DNA of 64,000 nucleotides from Candidatus Faecousia excrementipullorum (GCA_018712825.1 DVGG01000001.1:1-64000); one strand, 5' to 3'. Numbered from the stretch's first letter, positions 1 to 7,952 are shown. Made by a program: numbers and translations. The notes: generated by a model from the sequence alone, not told the origin.

Positions 1-128
1 CGAGAGATTTTTTGTCAGACAAAAGAATGGAAAACAGGGGAATACTGTATGTATTTCCTGTTTTTCATTCTGCATGGCTGGCGAAAAAGATAAGCTTTCC
101 AGCCGCAGACGATTTGTTCAGAGATTCC
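1..128 (+). repeat. MITE-like palindromic element, copy 1 (left end outside window)
   Basis: Left-truncated copy of the 161-bp element found five more times in this window. It carries the central hairpin (AGAATGGAAAACAGG paired with CCTGTTTTTCATTCT) and the right terminus TTCAGAGATTCC, and belongs to the A-type stem subfamily. The 83-residue ORF of the track over this stretch is only translation of the repeat. The right flank is CTAT; the duplicated target cannot be checked because the left flank is missing. Confidence 0.85.
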
Positions 129-212
129 CTATATCCCCAAACCCTTCCCGACCCATGTCCATGCTGGGAGTTCGGGAAAAGTTTTCCCCACAGGAAAATT
201 TTGGATTGGGGC

Positions 213-241
213 TTGACAAATGAAGGGTTGTTGTGTATACT
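213..241 (+). promoter_or_regulatory. Sigma-A promoter of the feo operon
   Basis: TTGACA (213-218), a 17-bp spacer and TATACT (236-241) form a near-consensus promoter. The predicted transcription start falls on the first GTTAGC palindrome, so a repressor bound there would block initiation directly. Confidence 0.85.
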
Positions 242-248
242 GTTGGCA

Positions 249-264
249 GTTAGCGAAAGCTAAC
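249..264. promoter_or_regulatory. Iron-type operator 1, GTTAGCGAAAGCTAAC
   Basis: Perfect 6+6 inverted repeat with 4-nt centre, sitting at the start point of the feoA promoter. The same half-sites recur at 282, 565 and 2877. The half-site resembles DtxR/IdeR-type sites (TTAG...CTAA) more than Fur boxes; the identity of the regulator is inference. Confidence 0.75.
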
Positions 265-281
265 AAAAATTCAACCATACT

Positions 282-297
282 GTTAGCCTGTGCTAAC
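282..297. promoter_or_regulatory. Iron-type operator 2, GTTAGCCTGTGCTAAC
   Basis: Second perfect copy, 33 bp centre-to-centre from the first (about three helical turns), so two dimers would lie on the same DNA face. It is in the feoA 5' leader. Confidence 0.75.
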
Positions 298-323
298 ATC
301 AAACCGGGAAGGGAGGCATACCC

Positions 324-539
324 ATGACCTTAATGGAAGCCCAGGTAGGGCAGGAATACACCATCAGAGCCATCGAAACCCAGGACGAGGAGATGGACGC
401 CTTTCTGTTTTCCCTGGGGTGCTACACCGGGGAGACCATTACGGTGGTTTCCCACCTGAAGGACAGCTGCGTGGTCTGCGTAAAAGACGGACGGTACAAC
501 ATGGATAACCAGCTGGCATCGGCCATAGTGGTGGCGTAA
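324..539 (+). CDS. feoA: FeoA-domain protein
   Basis: 71 residues, the usual size of the small SH3-like FeoA protein that works with the ferrous iron permease FeoB on the cytoplasmic side of the membrane. The start is fixed by GGGAGG eight bases upstream of ATG. The sequence shows the FeoA-type pattern of a short beta-barrel with a G-x-x-x-G-E-T-I-T-V turn. It is the first gene of the iron operon, 72 bp before feoB, and two palindromic operators lie in its promoter and leader. Family assignment rests on size, fold pattern and the adjacent feoB. Confidence 0.85.
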   Translation: MTLMEAQVGQEYTIRAIETQDEEMDAFLFSLGCYTGETITVVSHLKDSCVVCVKDGRYNMDNQLASAIVVA

Positions 540-564
540 CGCCACCCCTGTTTTTTGCTGTATA

Positions 565-580
565 GTTAGCATATGCTAAT
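565..580. promoter_or_regulatory. Iron-type operator 3, GTTAGCATATGCTAAT
   Basis: Third copy, in the feoA-feoB gap, with one outer mismatch. I see no strong promoter around it, so it may control a weak internal promoter or act as a roadblock. Confidence 0.65.
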
Positions 581-611
581 CGTATAGAAAAGAAAATGAG
601 GAGGAGAAGTT

Positions 612-2657
612 ATGAGAATTGCGTTGGCGGGCAATCCCAACTCGGGAAAAACCACCATGTACAACGCCCTCACCGGCAGAAATGAGAAGGTGGGCAACTG
701 GGCGGGGGTGACGGTGGAGAAAAAGATCCACCCCATCAAAAAGTCCTTTTGTCCCGGAGATCAGGAGCTCCTTGCAGTGGATCTGCCCGGCGCCTACTCC
801 ATGTCTCCCTTCACCAGCGAGGAGAGCATCACCAGCGCCTATGTGAAGCAGGAGAGCCCCGATGTGATTATCAACATCGTGGACGCCACCAATTTAAGCC
901 GCAGCCTGTTTTTCACCACCCAGCTGCTGGAGCTGGGCATCCCTGTGGTGGTGGCCCTGAACAAAAGCGACCTGAAGGACAAAAAGCAGACCCAGATTGA
1001 CGAAAAGCTTCTGTCCCAGAAGCTGGGCTGCCCGGTGGTGGCCACGGTATCCACGGAAGCCAAGGGCCTTGAAGCGCTGGTACGCCAGGCGGCTGCCCGG
1101 CGGGGGGCAGCCCAGACCGCACCCTTCCACCAGGGGGATGTGGATCTGACAGACAAGAAGGCTGTGGAGGCTGCGGACCGGCGGCGGTTTGACTTTGTAA
1201 ACGCCGTGGTAAAGGACGTGGAGACCCGGAAGGTGCTGACCCGGGAGAAGACCACCAGCGACAAAATCGACAAGGTGCTCACCAACCGGTGGCTGGGGAT
1301 TCCCATTTTCGCCCTGGTGATGTTTCTGGTGTTTGAGATTTCCCAGACTTATCTGGGTGCCTGGATTGCAGAGGGCGTGGAGCTGCCCAGCGGCAAAACC
1401 ATTCCCGGCCTGGTGACCCTTCTGGAGGAGTTCCAGGGCTGGGTGGGTGAGCTGATGGCAAATGCCAACCCGCTCCTGAGCGCTCTTCTGGTGGACGGCA
1501 TCATCGGCGGCGTGGCGGCTGTGGTAAGCTTCCTGCCTCTTGTGATGGTGATGTACTTCCTCATCGCCCTTCTGGAGGACTGCGGCTATATGTCCCGGGT
1601 GGCGGTGGTGCTGGACCCCATTTTCAAGAAGGTGGGTCTTTCCGGCAAGTCCGTCATTCCCTTCGTCATCACCATCGGCTGCGCCGTGCCGGGCATCATG
1701 GCCTGCCGTACCATCCGCAACGAGCGGGAGCGCAGAGCCACGGCAATGCTGGCTCCCTTCATGCCCTGCGGTGCCAAAATCCCGGTGATTGCCCTGATTG
1801 CCGGTGCCTTCTTTGATAACGCCGGCTGGGTCAGCGCCACGATGTACCTTACGGGCATTGTGCTGATTTTCCTGGGAGCCCTCCTGGTGAACAAAATCGC
1901 CGGGTACAAAAACCGCAAGTCCTTCTTCCTCATGGAGCTGCCGGAGTACAAGGCACCCTCCTTGTGGTTCGCCTTCAAGGCCATGTGCAGCCGGGGCTGG
2001 GCCTATATCGTAAAGGCCGCCACCATCATCCTGCTGTGCAATGCGGCGGTACATATCATGCAGACCTTCAGCTGGAGCTTTGCTGTGGCAGAGTCCCCCG
2101 ACAGCTCCATCCTGGCCTCCATTGCCGGCCCCTTTGCCTGGGTGCTGGTGCCCATTGTGGGTGTGCTGTCCTGGCAGCTGGCAGCGGCGGCAGTCACCGG
2201 CTTCGTTGCCAAGGAAAATGTGGTGGGAACCCTGGCGGTGTGCTTTGCCGGCCTGGAGAACTTCATCGACACCGATGAGCTGGCTATCATCGAAGGCTCC
2301 GGCACCCAGGTGGCAGGCATCATCGCCATTACCAAAGTGGCTGCCCTGGCTTACCTCATGTTCAACCTCTATACACCCCCCTGCTTTGCCGCCATCGGCG
2401 CCATGAATTCCGAGATGAAGAGCCGCAAGTGGGTCTGGGCAGGCATCGGCCTTCAGATGGGTGTGGGCTATACCGTGGGCTACCTGGTCTACACCGTTGG
2501 CACTCTGATCACCGCCCCGGAAACCCTGAATGTCACCGCAGCCCTCTGCGGTCTGGCAGTGGTAGCTGTCTTTGTGGGAGTGCTGGCGGCCCTGATTCGC
2601 AACACCAACCGGAAGCTGAAAGGGGAGTACGCCCTGACAGCTGCCAGAAAGGCATAA
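612..2657 (+). CDS. feoB: Ferrous iron transport protein B
   Basis: 681 residues, somewhat shorter than enterobacterial FeoB. The N-terminal GTPase domain shows G1 GNPNSGKTT (7-15), G3 DLPG (57-60) and G4 NKSD (117-120). After a linker, the membrane half carries two Gate regions, including CGYMSR and GCAVPG, with many hydrophobic segments. It imports Fe2+ across the cytoplasmic membrane under GTP control. The start has a strong GAGGAGGAGAAG ribosome site, and an iron-type palindrome lies 31 bp upstream. A small Cys-rich partner follows after 2 bp. Identity is secure. Confidence 0.97.
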   Translation: MRIALAGNPNSGKTTMYNALTGRNEKVGNWAGVTVEKKIHPIKKSFCPGDQELLAVDLPGAYSMSPFTSEESITSAYVKQESPDVIINIVDATNLSRSLFFTTQLLELGIPVVVALNKSDLKDKKQTQIDEKLLSQKLGCPVVATVSTEAKGLEALVRQAAARRGAAQTAPFHQGDVDLTDKKAVEAADRRRFDFVNAVVKDVETRKVLTREKTTSDKIDKVLTNRWLGIPIFALVMFLVFEISQTYLGAWIAEGVELPSGKTIPGLVTLLEEFQGWVGELMANANPLLSALLVDGIIGGVAAVVSFLPLVMVMYFLIALLEDCGYMSRVAVVLDPIFKKVGLSGKSVIPFVITIGCAVPGIMACRTIRNERERRATAMLAPFMPCGAKIPVIALIAGAFFDNAGWVSATMYLTGIVLIFLGALLVNKIAGYKNRKSFFLMELPEYKAPSLWFAFKAMCSRGWAYIVKAATIILLCNAAVHIMQTFSWSFAVAESPDSSILASIAGPFAWVLVPIVGVLSWQLAAAAVTGFVAKENVVGTLAVCFAGLENFIDTDELAIIEGSGTQVAGIIAITKVAALAYLMFNLYTPPCFAAIGAMNSEMKSRKWVWAGIGLQMGVGYTVGYLVYTVGTLITAPETLNVTAALCGLAVVAVFVGVLAALIRNTNRKLKGEYALTAARKA

Positions 2658-2659
2658 CT

Positions 2660-2812
2660 ATGGATATTGTGCTTATTCTTATCATCGCAGCCATTCTGGG
2701 AGGCGCCATCTGGTACCTTCGCAGAGCCAAAAAGCAGGGGCAGACCTGCGTAGGCTGTCCCCATGGGAAGCAGTGCCAGGGGCATTGCGACTGCGGTCAT
2801 CACGACCATTGA
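2660..2812 (+). CDS. FeoB-associated Cys-rich membrane protein
   Basis: 50-residue protein too short for most ORF callers and hidden in the tail of a longer shadow ORF. ATG lies 2 bp after the feoB stop. It has one N-terminal membrane helix (residues 2-20), a basic stop-transfer RRAKK, then a Cys/His cluster (CVGC, C, CDCGHHDH) that could bind Fe2+. This layout is that of the FeoB-associated Cys-rich family found after feoB in Firmicutes. A role as iron chaperone or FeoB regulator is inference. Confidence 0.88.
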   Translation: MDIVLILIIAAILGGAIWYLRRAKKQGQTCVGCPHGKQCQGHCDCGHHDH

Positions 2813-2817
2813 CAAAA

Positions 2818-2844
2818 GGGGAGACCGGAACCTCCGGTCTCCCC
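2818..2844 (+). terminator. Terminator hairpin after the feo genes
   Basis: GGGGAGACCGG / CCGGTCTCCCC, an 11-bp stem with a 5-nt loop. The T-run (TTTCTTTTTTTT) is about 15 nt downstream rather than adjacent, so termination may be partial and some transcript could continue into the DUF2325 gene. Confidence 0.65.
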
Positions 2845-2876
2845 GCCCCCAAAGGGTTTCTTTTTTTTACATAGCG

Positions 2877-2892
2877 GTTAGCATATGCTAAC
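2877..2892. promoter_or_regulatory. Iron-type operator 4, GTTAGCATATGCTAAC
   Basis: Perfect palindrome 19 bp before the DUF2325 start codon. It links the DUF2325-DUF3793-flavodoxin genes to the same regulator as feoAB. Confidence 0.75.
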
Positions 2893-2910
2893 TCAGAAAG
2901 GAGAAGGACC

Positions 2911-3186
2911 ATGAGTGTGGTAATCGTAGGAGGCAATGAATGTATGGCCCGGCGGTATGTGGAAATCTGCCGGGAATACCGTTGCAAGGCCAAGGTTTTC
3001 CCAAAATCCGATGCCGCCCTGAAGAGCATCGGCGACCCGGATCTTCTGGTGCTGTTCACGGGAACGGTTTCCCACAAGATGGTCCGCTCCACCCTGCGGG
3101 AAACCCGGGGTAAGGCAGTGAAGATTGTCCGGTGTCACACCAGCTCCGCCTCTGCCTTGCGAAACATTTTGCAGACCCATACCTGA
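2911..3186 (+). CDS. DUF2325 domain protein
   Basis: 91 residues beginning with the beta-strand/glycine turn VVIVGGNE typical of DUF2325, a small Rossmann-like domain of unknown biochemical role. A Cys (residue 20) and several basic residues are present. The start follows GAAAGGAGAAGG. It is first in a three-gene run with DUF3793 and flavodoxin genes directly under operator 4, so it is probably induced with iron uptake. No function can be given beyond a likely part in the iron-starvation response. Confidence 0.75.
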   Translation: MSVVIVGGNECMARRYVEICREYRCKAKVFPKSDAALKSIGDPDLLVLFTGTVSHKMVRSTLRETRGKAVKIVRCHTSSASALRNILQTHT

Positions 3187-3200
3187 AAGGAGGAAGCACC

Positions 3201-3761
3201 ATGCCGGATGCCATGATTGTGCGCCACTGCGCCCCCACACTGGCGGGGCTGAAAACAGCCAGCATGTTCACCTGTCCCTTCCAAAGCCGGGAGGAGATGA
3301 ACCGGCAGGTCAGCCGGCTGAACCGTCGGCTTGCCCCCAAGGGAATCCGGGTGCTGCCTCTGCGGTTCCGGGGAGGCAGGGGCCTCATTTACCTGTACCG
3401 CCCCGGCTGGCTGAACCGGGACTTGCAGCAGGCCGAGACCAGAAGCATTCTTGCCCGCTGCGGCTACGGCTGGGACACCTGTGCCGGACAGCTTCGCCGC
3501 CTCCGGCAGCGGCTGGAATCCAGCCGGGAGTTTCCCCATGAAATCGGACTGTTTTTGGGATATCCTCCGGAGGATGTCCGGGGCTTCATGGAGGAAAAGG
3601 CGGAAAATTATAAATGCGTAGGTTGTTGGAAGGTTTACGGCGACCCGGAGAGGGCGCAAAGAACCTTCGACCGATATAAAAAGTGCACCGACGCCTATTG
3701 CCGGTGCCTGGAAAAAGGCAGACCCATAGAGGGTCTTGCGGTCATCAGGAAAGGAAGTTGA
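3201..3761 (+). CDS. DUF3793 family protein
   Basis: 186 residues starting at ATG 3201 behind AAAGGAGGAAG; the longer ORF in the track lacks a ribosome site. DUF3793 hallmarks are visible: an N-terminal HCAPTLAGLK stretch, EIGLFLGYPPEDVRGF at about 115-130, and a C-terminal CVGCWKVYGD. It contains many Cys residues but no ordered metal motif I can name. DUF3793 genes are often found next to feo and flavodoxin genes in Clostridia; its role is unknown. It ends 4 bp before the flavodoxin. Confidence 0.8.
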   Translation: MPDAMIVRHCAPTLAGLKTASMFTCPFQSREEMNRQVSRLNRRLAPKGIRVLPLRFRGGRGLIYLYRPGWLNRDLQQAETRSILARCGYGWDTCAGQLRRLRQRLESSREFPHEIGLFLGYPPEDVRGFMEEKAENYKCVGCWKVYGDPERAQRTFDRYKKCTDAYCRCLEKGRPIEGLAVIRKGS

Positions 3762-3765
3762 TCAT

Positions 3766-4188
3766 ATGGGAAAAATTGCAGTGGTATACTGGAGCGGCAC
3801 CGGCAACACCGAGGCCATGGCTCAGGCAGTGGCGGAAGGCGCCCGGGAAAAGGGCGCAAAGGTGGCGGTGTTCACCCCCACGGAGTTTGACAGCGCCATG
3901 GTGGAGGACTTTGACGCCATCGCCTTCGGCTGCCCCTCCATGGGGGCGGAGCAGCTGGAGGAGAGCGAGTTTGAGCCCATGTTCTCCGCCTGTGAACCCC
4001 GGCTCCGGGGAAAGCTCCTGGGTCTGTTCGGCTCCTACGGCTGGGGGGATGGGGAGTGGATGCGCTCCTGGGAGGAGACCTGCACCGCCCGGGGAGCGGT
4101 GCTTGCCTGTGAAAGCGTCATCTGCCAGGAAACCCCCGACCAGGAAGCCCTAAAGGCTTGCCAATCCCTGGGCGCCGCCCTGGCATAA
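3766..4188 (+). CDS. Flavodoxin
   Basis: 140 residues, the normal short-chain flavodoxin length. The FMN phosphate loop is SGTGNTEA (residues 10-17), and a second isoalloxazine-binding loop is GCPSMGAEQLEE. Flavodoxin replaces ferredoxin as low-potential electron carrier when iron is scarce, which fits its place at the end of a run controlled by the same palindrome as feoAB. The start ATG at 3766 has GGAAG upstream; the longer ORF start in the track overlaps DUF3793 and has no ribosome site. Confidence 0.93.
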   Translation: MGKIAVVYWSGTGNTEAMAQAVAEGAREKGAKVAVFTPTEFDSAMVEDFDAIAFGCPSMGAEQLEESEFEPMFSACEPRLRGKLLGLFGSYGWGDGEWMRSWEETCTARGAVLACESVICQETPDQEALKACQSLGAALA

Positions 4189-4202
4189 TATCAAAAACCA
4201 AA

Positions 4203-4231
4203 GGCCGCAGCTGCTTGCTGCGGCCCTTTTT
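4203..4231 (+). terminator. Rho-independent terminator after flavodoxin
   Basis: GGCCGCAG / CTGCGGCC stem followed by CTTTTT, 14 bp after the flavodoxin stop. It closes the iron region and abuts the convergent pseudogene. Confidence 0.88.
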
Positions 4232-4232
4232 C

Positions 4233-4693
4233 TCAGGGATACGCAAACGCAAAGAAAGCCCGGCCGGTGGCGAAGGAGAATAACGTTCGGCCCTTCACCC
4301 GGAAGGAATAGAAGGCATCGCAGCCGGGGCTTTCCCGGATGAGACGGTGCATGGCACCAATCTCCGGTGCCCGGAGAAGGTGCCCGGCCGGGGCTTCCCG
4401 GGCCAGTCCCCCTGCCGGATTACCAGCTCCCCGGAAATCCGGCAGCCGCCCCCTTCCAGATTCAGCCGGATGCCCTGCCGCCCCAGAGAGTTTTCTCCCA
4501 GCCGGACGGTGAAATTCCCCTTGTCAAAGGTGAGCCTTTCCCCCGGCAGGGGAAGAAAGAAGGCCTTTTCGTCGGTGATGACCTGCAAAGAGCAGGTGGT
4601 TTTCCCCCGGAATCGGTGCCGGGCGGGAATCAGGGCCAGAGTCTTGTCCTCTTCCTGGCACTTAAAGTACCACCCCTCAAAATAATTGCCCAA
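4233..4693 (-). pseudogene. Tocopherol-cyclase-like protein, internally deleted and frameshifted
   Basis: The TTG-started reading frame (start 4693, GAGGGG upstream) begins GNYFEGWYFKCQ, the signature N-terminus of the tocopherol-cyclase-like family, which is normally about 300 residues. After about 75 residues of N-terminal sequence it jumps to a segment resembling the family C-terminus (GELVIRQGD). It then needs a frame change to continue as REAPAGHLLRAPEIGAMHRL... and ends at a stop at 4235-4233. So both ends of the gene are present but the middle, roughly 150-200 residues, is gone and the frame is broken. The family is recalled from memory; the two-frame continuity is directly visible. 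Confidence 0.7.
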
Positions 4694-4777
4694 TACAACC
4701 CCTCATTTCCCGGTTTTTTGCATATTTTGTGTGCCCCGGGAAAATAATATTCAGGAAAAAAAGAAAGGGGACGAAAG

Positions 4778-6076
4778 ATGGAGAGTTTGTGGAGCGCCAC
4801 CGCCTCCTTGCCGGTGTTTCCCCGGCTGGAGGCGGATAAGCGGACGGATGTGCTGATTATTGGAGGCGGCATGGCAGGCCTTCTTTGCGCCTACCTTCTG
4901 GAGCAGGCGGGGGTCAGCTATCTTCTGGTGGAGGCCGGGGAGATTGGGGCCGGGGTCACGGGAAACACCACGGGCAAAATCACTGCCCAGCACGGTCTGG
5001 AATACACCCGGCTTCTGAAGGAATTTCCGGTGGAGCTGGTACGGCAGCACTGGCAGGCTCAGACCCAGGCGGTGGAGGATTTGTCCCGGCTGTGCCGGAA
5101 GATTCCCTGTGATTTTCAGGAAAAGGATGCCTTCGTTTTTGCCCGGGACAATTTGGAGGCCCTGGAAAAGGAAGCCCTGGCCATGGCAAAGGTGGGGGCG
5201 GCCCCGGAGCTGGTGTCCGACCTGCCCCTGCCCTTTGTGGCGCAAGGTCTGAAAATCCCCCACCAGGGACAGTTTCATCCCCTGAAATTCCTGGAGGGGA
5301 TTGCCCGGGGGCTGCACATTTATGAGCATACCCGGGTGCTGGAGCTGTCGGGGAACACCGCCGTCACCGACCGGGGAGACATCCGGGGGGAGAAAATCAT
5401 CGTGGCCACCCATTTCCCCTTTCTCAACCGCCGTGGGGCCTATTTCCTGAAAATGTACCAGCAGCGCTCCTATGTGCTGGCGCTGGAGGGGGCAGCCCAG
5501 GTGGAGGGGATGTATATTGAGGCAGAGCCGGGGGGACTGTCCTTCCGGAATTATGGTAACCTGCTGCTTCTGGGAGGCGGGGGACACCGCACCGGCAAGG
5601 CCGGGGGCGGCTGGGAGTATCTGCGGCAAAAAGTCCAGCGGTACTACCCCGCAGCCCGGGAGTGTTACCACTGGGCTGCCCAGGACTGCATGACCCTGGA
5701 CGGCATGGCCTATGTGGGGCCTTATTCCCGGGGCACCCGGAACCTGTATGTGGCCACCGGCTTTCACAAGTGGGGCATGACCGGCTCCATGGCGGCGGCA
5801 ACCCTTCTGCGGGACATGGTGCTGGAAAAGGAAAACCCCTACGCCCGGGTATTTGCCCCGGACAGGCCCATGCTCCGGCCCCAGCTGGGGGTGAACGCCT
5901 GGGAGGCGACACGAAGCCTTCTCACCTTCCGCACCCCCCGGTGCCCCCACTTAGGCTGCTCCCTGGTGTGGAACCCCCAGGAGCACGCCTGGGAGTGCCC
6001 CTGCCACGGCTCCCGGTTCTCCCAATCCGGCAAGGTTCTGGATAACCCAGCCAACAAAAATATGAAAAAGAAATAA
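4778..6076 (+). CDS. FAD-dependent oxidoreductase with C-terminal Rieske domain
   Basis: 432 residues. The N-terminus has a dinucleotide-binding fold, DVLIIGGGMAGLLCAYLLE (about 24-42), followed by a DAO-type substrate domain. The C-terminus is a short Rieske module with C-x-H (CPHLGC) and C-x-x-H (CPCHG) ligands for a [2Fe-2S] cluster. Such fusions are soluble electron-transfer oxidases/dehydrogenases of unknown substrate. Start ATG 4778 has AAAGGGGACG upstream. It is divergent from the pseudogene. A MITE begins at the base after the stop codon; its TSD copy supplies the TAA without changing the protein. Confidence 0.88.
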   Translation: MESLWSATASLPVFPRLEADKRTDVLIIGGGMAGLLCAYLLEQAGVSYLLVEAGEIGAGVTGNTTGKITAQHGLEYTRLLKEFPVELVRQHWQAQTQAVEDLSRLCRKIPCDFQEKDAFVFARDNLEALEKEALAMAKVGAAPELVSDLPLPFVAQGLKIPHQGQFHPLKFLEGIARGLHIYEHTRVLELSGNTAVTDRGDIRGEKIIVATHFPFLNRRGAYFLKMYQQRSYVLALEGAAQVEGMYIEAEPGGLSFRNYGNLLLLGGGGHRTGKAGGGWEYLRQKVQRYYPAARECYHWAAQDCMTLDGMAYVGPYSRGTRNLYVATGFHKWGMTGSMAAATLLRDMVLEKENPYARVFAPDRPMLRPQLGVNAWEATRSLLTFRTPRCPHLGCSLVWNPQEHAWECPCHGSRFSQSGKVLDNPANKNMKKK

Positions 6077-6237
6077 GGAAACTCTGAATAAATCGTCTGC
6101 GGCTGGAAAGCTTATCTTTTTTGCCATCCACGCAGAATGAAAAACAGGAAATACATACAGTATTCCCCTGTTTTCCATTCTTTTGTCTGACGAAAAATCT
6201 CACGCTGCCAGCTCTTGCCAATTTATTCAGAGCTTCC
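6077..6237 (-). repeat. MITE-like palindromic element, copy 2
   Basis: 161 bp with ends GGAAACTCTGAATAAAT and ATTTATTCAGAGCTTCC, flanked by a 4-bp direct repeat ATAA (6073-6076 and 6238-6241). Orientation is opposite to copies 1, 3 and 5. It inserted exactly at the stop codon of the FAD/Rieske gene, between that gene and the terminator of the convergent anti-sigma gene. Confidence 0.92.
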
Positions 6238-6239
6238 AT

Positions 6240-6273
6240 AAAAAATTCCCTGGCAGCTTTTGCTGCCAGGGAA
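6240..6273 (-). terminator. Terminator of the sigma/anti-sigma operon
   Basis: TTCCCTGGCAGC / GCTGCCAGGGAA, 12-bp stem with TTTT loop, followed on the minus strand by TTTTTAT. It lies 12 bp after the anti-sigma stop. The MITE insertion left the T-run intact. Confidence 0.88.
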
Positions 6274-6284
6274 AAACGTTTGCG

Positions 6285-7952
6285 TCAATCCTTGTCTATA
6301 TCTCTTTCCAGAATGGTGCCGTCGGCGGCGGAGATGGTGTATTCGTATTCCGTACCATTCACCCGGAACTCCACCTCATATTCCAGCCGGCCGTCGTCAT
6401 TGTCCTTCTCCACCTGCAGATTCTGAACCTGGGAGGCGGTGAAGCCTGCATCGGACAGGGCGATGGACTTGGCCTTTTCTGCGCCGATGTCGGAACCGGC
6501 GGAGGGCTGGGTGGTCTGGGAGCCGCCGTGCTCCTCCTTGTCCTGCTTCAGGATGGTGCCGTCGGTGCCGGAGATGGTGTAGTCATATTCGGTGCTGCCT
6601 GCATAGAATTCCACCTCATATTCCAGCCGGCCGTCGTCATAGTCCTTTTCCACCTTCAGGCGCTGAACCTGGGAGGCGGTGAAGCCTGCATGGGACAGGG
6701 CAATGGACTTGGCCTTTTCTGCGCCGATATCGGAACCGGTGGAGGGCTGAGTGGGCTGGGTGGTGTGGGAACCGCCCTCCTGCTCCACATCCTGCTCCAG
6801 AATGGTGCCGTCCACGCCGGAGATCACATAGTCATATTCGGTGCTGCCTACATAGAACTCGATTTCATATTCCAGCTGACCGTCGTCATAGTCCCGTTCC
6901 ACCCGCAGGTTCCGTACCTGGGAGGCGGTGACGCCGGCGGCTTCCAGGGCGATGGACTTGGCTTTTTCCGTGCCGATGTCCGTGGTTCCGGTGACGGCAG
7001 GGGCAGAATCGTCATCGTCGTCCTGCTGGGTGTTGCTGTACAGAACCTCTCCGGTGTAGGCCTGGATCTTGTATTCGTACTCCTGGCCGCCCTGGTGCAG
7101 CTCCACCTCATAGTGGGGGGGTACTTCGTCCAGCTCCGGGTCTACCTCCCAGGTCAGCCCGGTATCGGTGAGGCCGGCGTGGGTCTTGGCGATTTCCAGG
7201 GCTTCGTCCCGACCGATGGGCATCTGGGAAGCCTGGGACTTTGCCATCTGGGACAGCTCCTCCACAGAGAGGGCCGCCAGCTGGTCAAAGGTGAAATCTC
7301 CGTTTTGCTGGATGGTCTGAATCAAAGCGGCCTTGCCAACGGAGATGTTGTTCTGAGCTGCCTGATCCTGCAGCTGCTGGTCAGAGGTCAGGGTCTGGCT
7401 GAGGATAGAGGCCTGGGACTGCTGGTTCAAAAGGGCAGCGCCCACCTGATCCGTCAGCTCCTGCTGCAGCCGGGAGGCCCGCTGGATGTCTGCGTCCTCC
7501 ACAGAAATCAGAATGGCAGAGGAGATGCTGTCCAGGTAGCCATGCTGCAAAAGGCTTCCCACAATGGCGTTTACCGCCACATTCAGGTGGGTGCCCTCCA
7601 GGGGCATATCCGCCAGCACTTCCTGGGCTTCGGCGTTGAGAGCCTGAACCTGCAGCACCTTCTCGCTGCTGTTGACCTGTAATTGAATACTGGGGTTCAC
7701 ATCCAGGGATACCACGGATGTAACGGTTCTGGCCTGGTGCAGGAGAAATCCACCTGCTGCGGCGCCAACGAGGATAAGGGACAAACAAGCTGCAACGGCA
7801 TAGCGCAGCCAATGCTTTTTGGTTTTATGGTTGGTCATAGGGATCACAGTTCCTTTCCGCTCCGTGCAACGGGAAAGAATGTCGTCCAGCTGATTGGGGG
7901 TGGCGTGGGTCACGGCAGTGTTCAGCTTCTGCAACACATCCTGCTCATTCAT
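6285..7952 (-). CDS. RsgI-like anti-sigma factor with four PepSY-type repeats
   Basis: 555 residues from ATG 7952, chosen because AAGGAG is 9 nt upstream (the in-frame ATG at 7961 touches it). A cytoplasmic N-terminus of about 50 residues is followed by one membrane helix (51-72). Next comes an RsgI-type domain with SLDVNPSIQL (82-91), where self-cleavage between Asn and Pro is reported in the family. The extracellular part has one divergent and three very similar PepSY domains, each starting IGxEKAKSIAL, joined by Thr/Gln/Ser-rich linkers. It overlaps the ECF sigma gene at TATGAATGA, so the two are translationally coupled. Role: hold the sigma factor at the membrane until an outside signal releases it. 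Confidence 0.85.
   Translation of the reverse strand: MNEQDVLQKLNTAVTHATPNQLDDILSRCTERKGTVIPMTNHKTKKHWLRYAVAACLSLILVGAAAGGFLLHQARTVTSVVSLDVNPSIQLQVNSSEKVLQVQALNAEAQEVLADMPLEGTHLNVAVNAIVGSLLQHGYLDSISSAILISVEDADIQRASRLQQELTDQVGAALLNQQSQASILSQTLTSDQQLQDQAAQNNISVGKAALIQTIQQNGDFTFDQLAALSVEELSQMAKSQASQMPIGRDEALEIAKTHAGLTDTGLTWEVDPELDEVPPHYEVELHQGGQEYEYKIQAYTGEVLYSNTQQDDDDDSAPAVTGTTDIGTEKAKSIALEAAGVTASQVRNLRVERDYDDGQLEYEIEFYVGSTEYDYVISGVDGTILEQDVEQEGGSHTTQPTQPSTGSDIGAEKAKSIALSHAGFTASQVQRLKVEKDYDDGRLEYEVEFYAGSTEYDYTISGTDGTILKQDKEEHGGSQTTQPSAGSDIGAEKAKSIALSDAGFTASQVQNLQVEKDNDDGRLEYEVEFRVNGTEYEYTISAADGTILERDIDKD
6300..6990 (-). repeat. Direct repeats encoding PepSY domains
   Basis: The last three PepSY modules are tandem duplicates with unit spacing about 240 bp and 249 bp (for example AGAATGGTGCCGTC at about 6310, 6549 and 6798). 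High DNA identity shows recent duplication; such repeats can change number by recombination. Confidence 0.85.

Noticed and set aside
12-263. Recurring small peptides such as MENRGILYVFPVFHSAW in six places
   Set aside because: They are translations of the MITE palindrome; start context lacks a ribosome site and their conservation is explained by DNA-level identity.
290-508. 72-residue ORF overlapping feoA
   Set aside because: Out-of-frame shadow of feoA without a ribosome site.
6300-6990. CRISPR-like regular spacing
   Set aside because: The 240-bp spacing is coding duplication of PepSY domains; no short repeats with unique spacers occur anywhere in the window.
6183-7682. 499-residue plus-strand ORF
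   Set aside because: Antisense to the PepSY anti-sigma gene and starting in the MITE; its repeats mirror the PepSY repeats.
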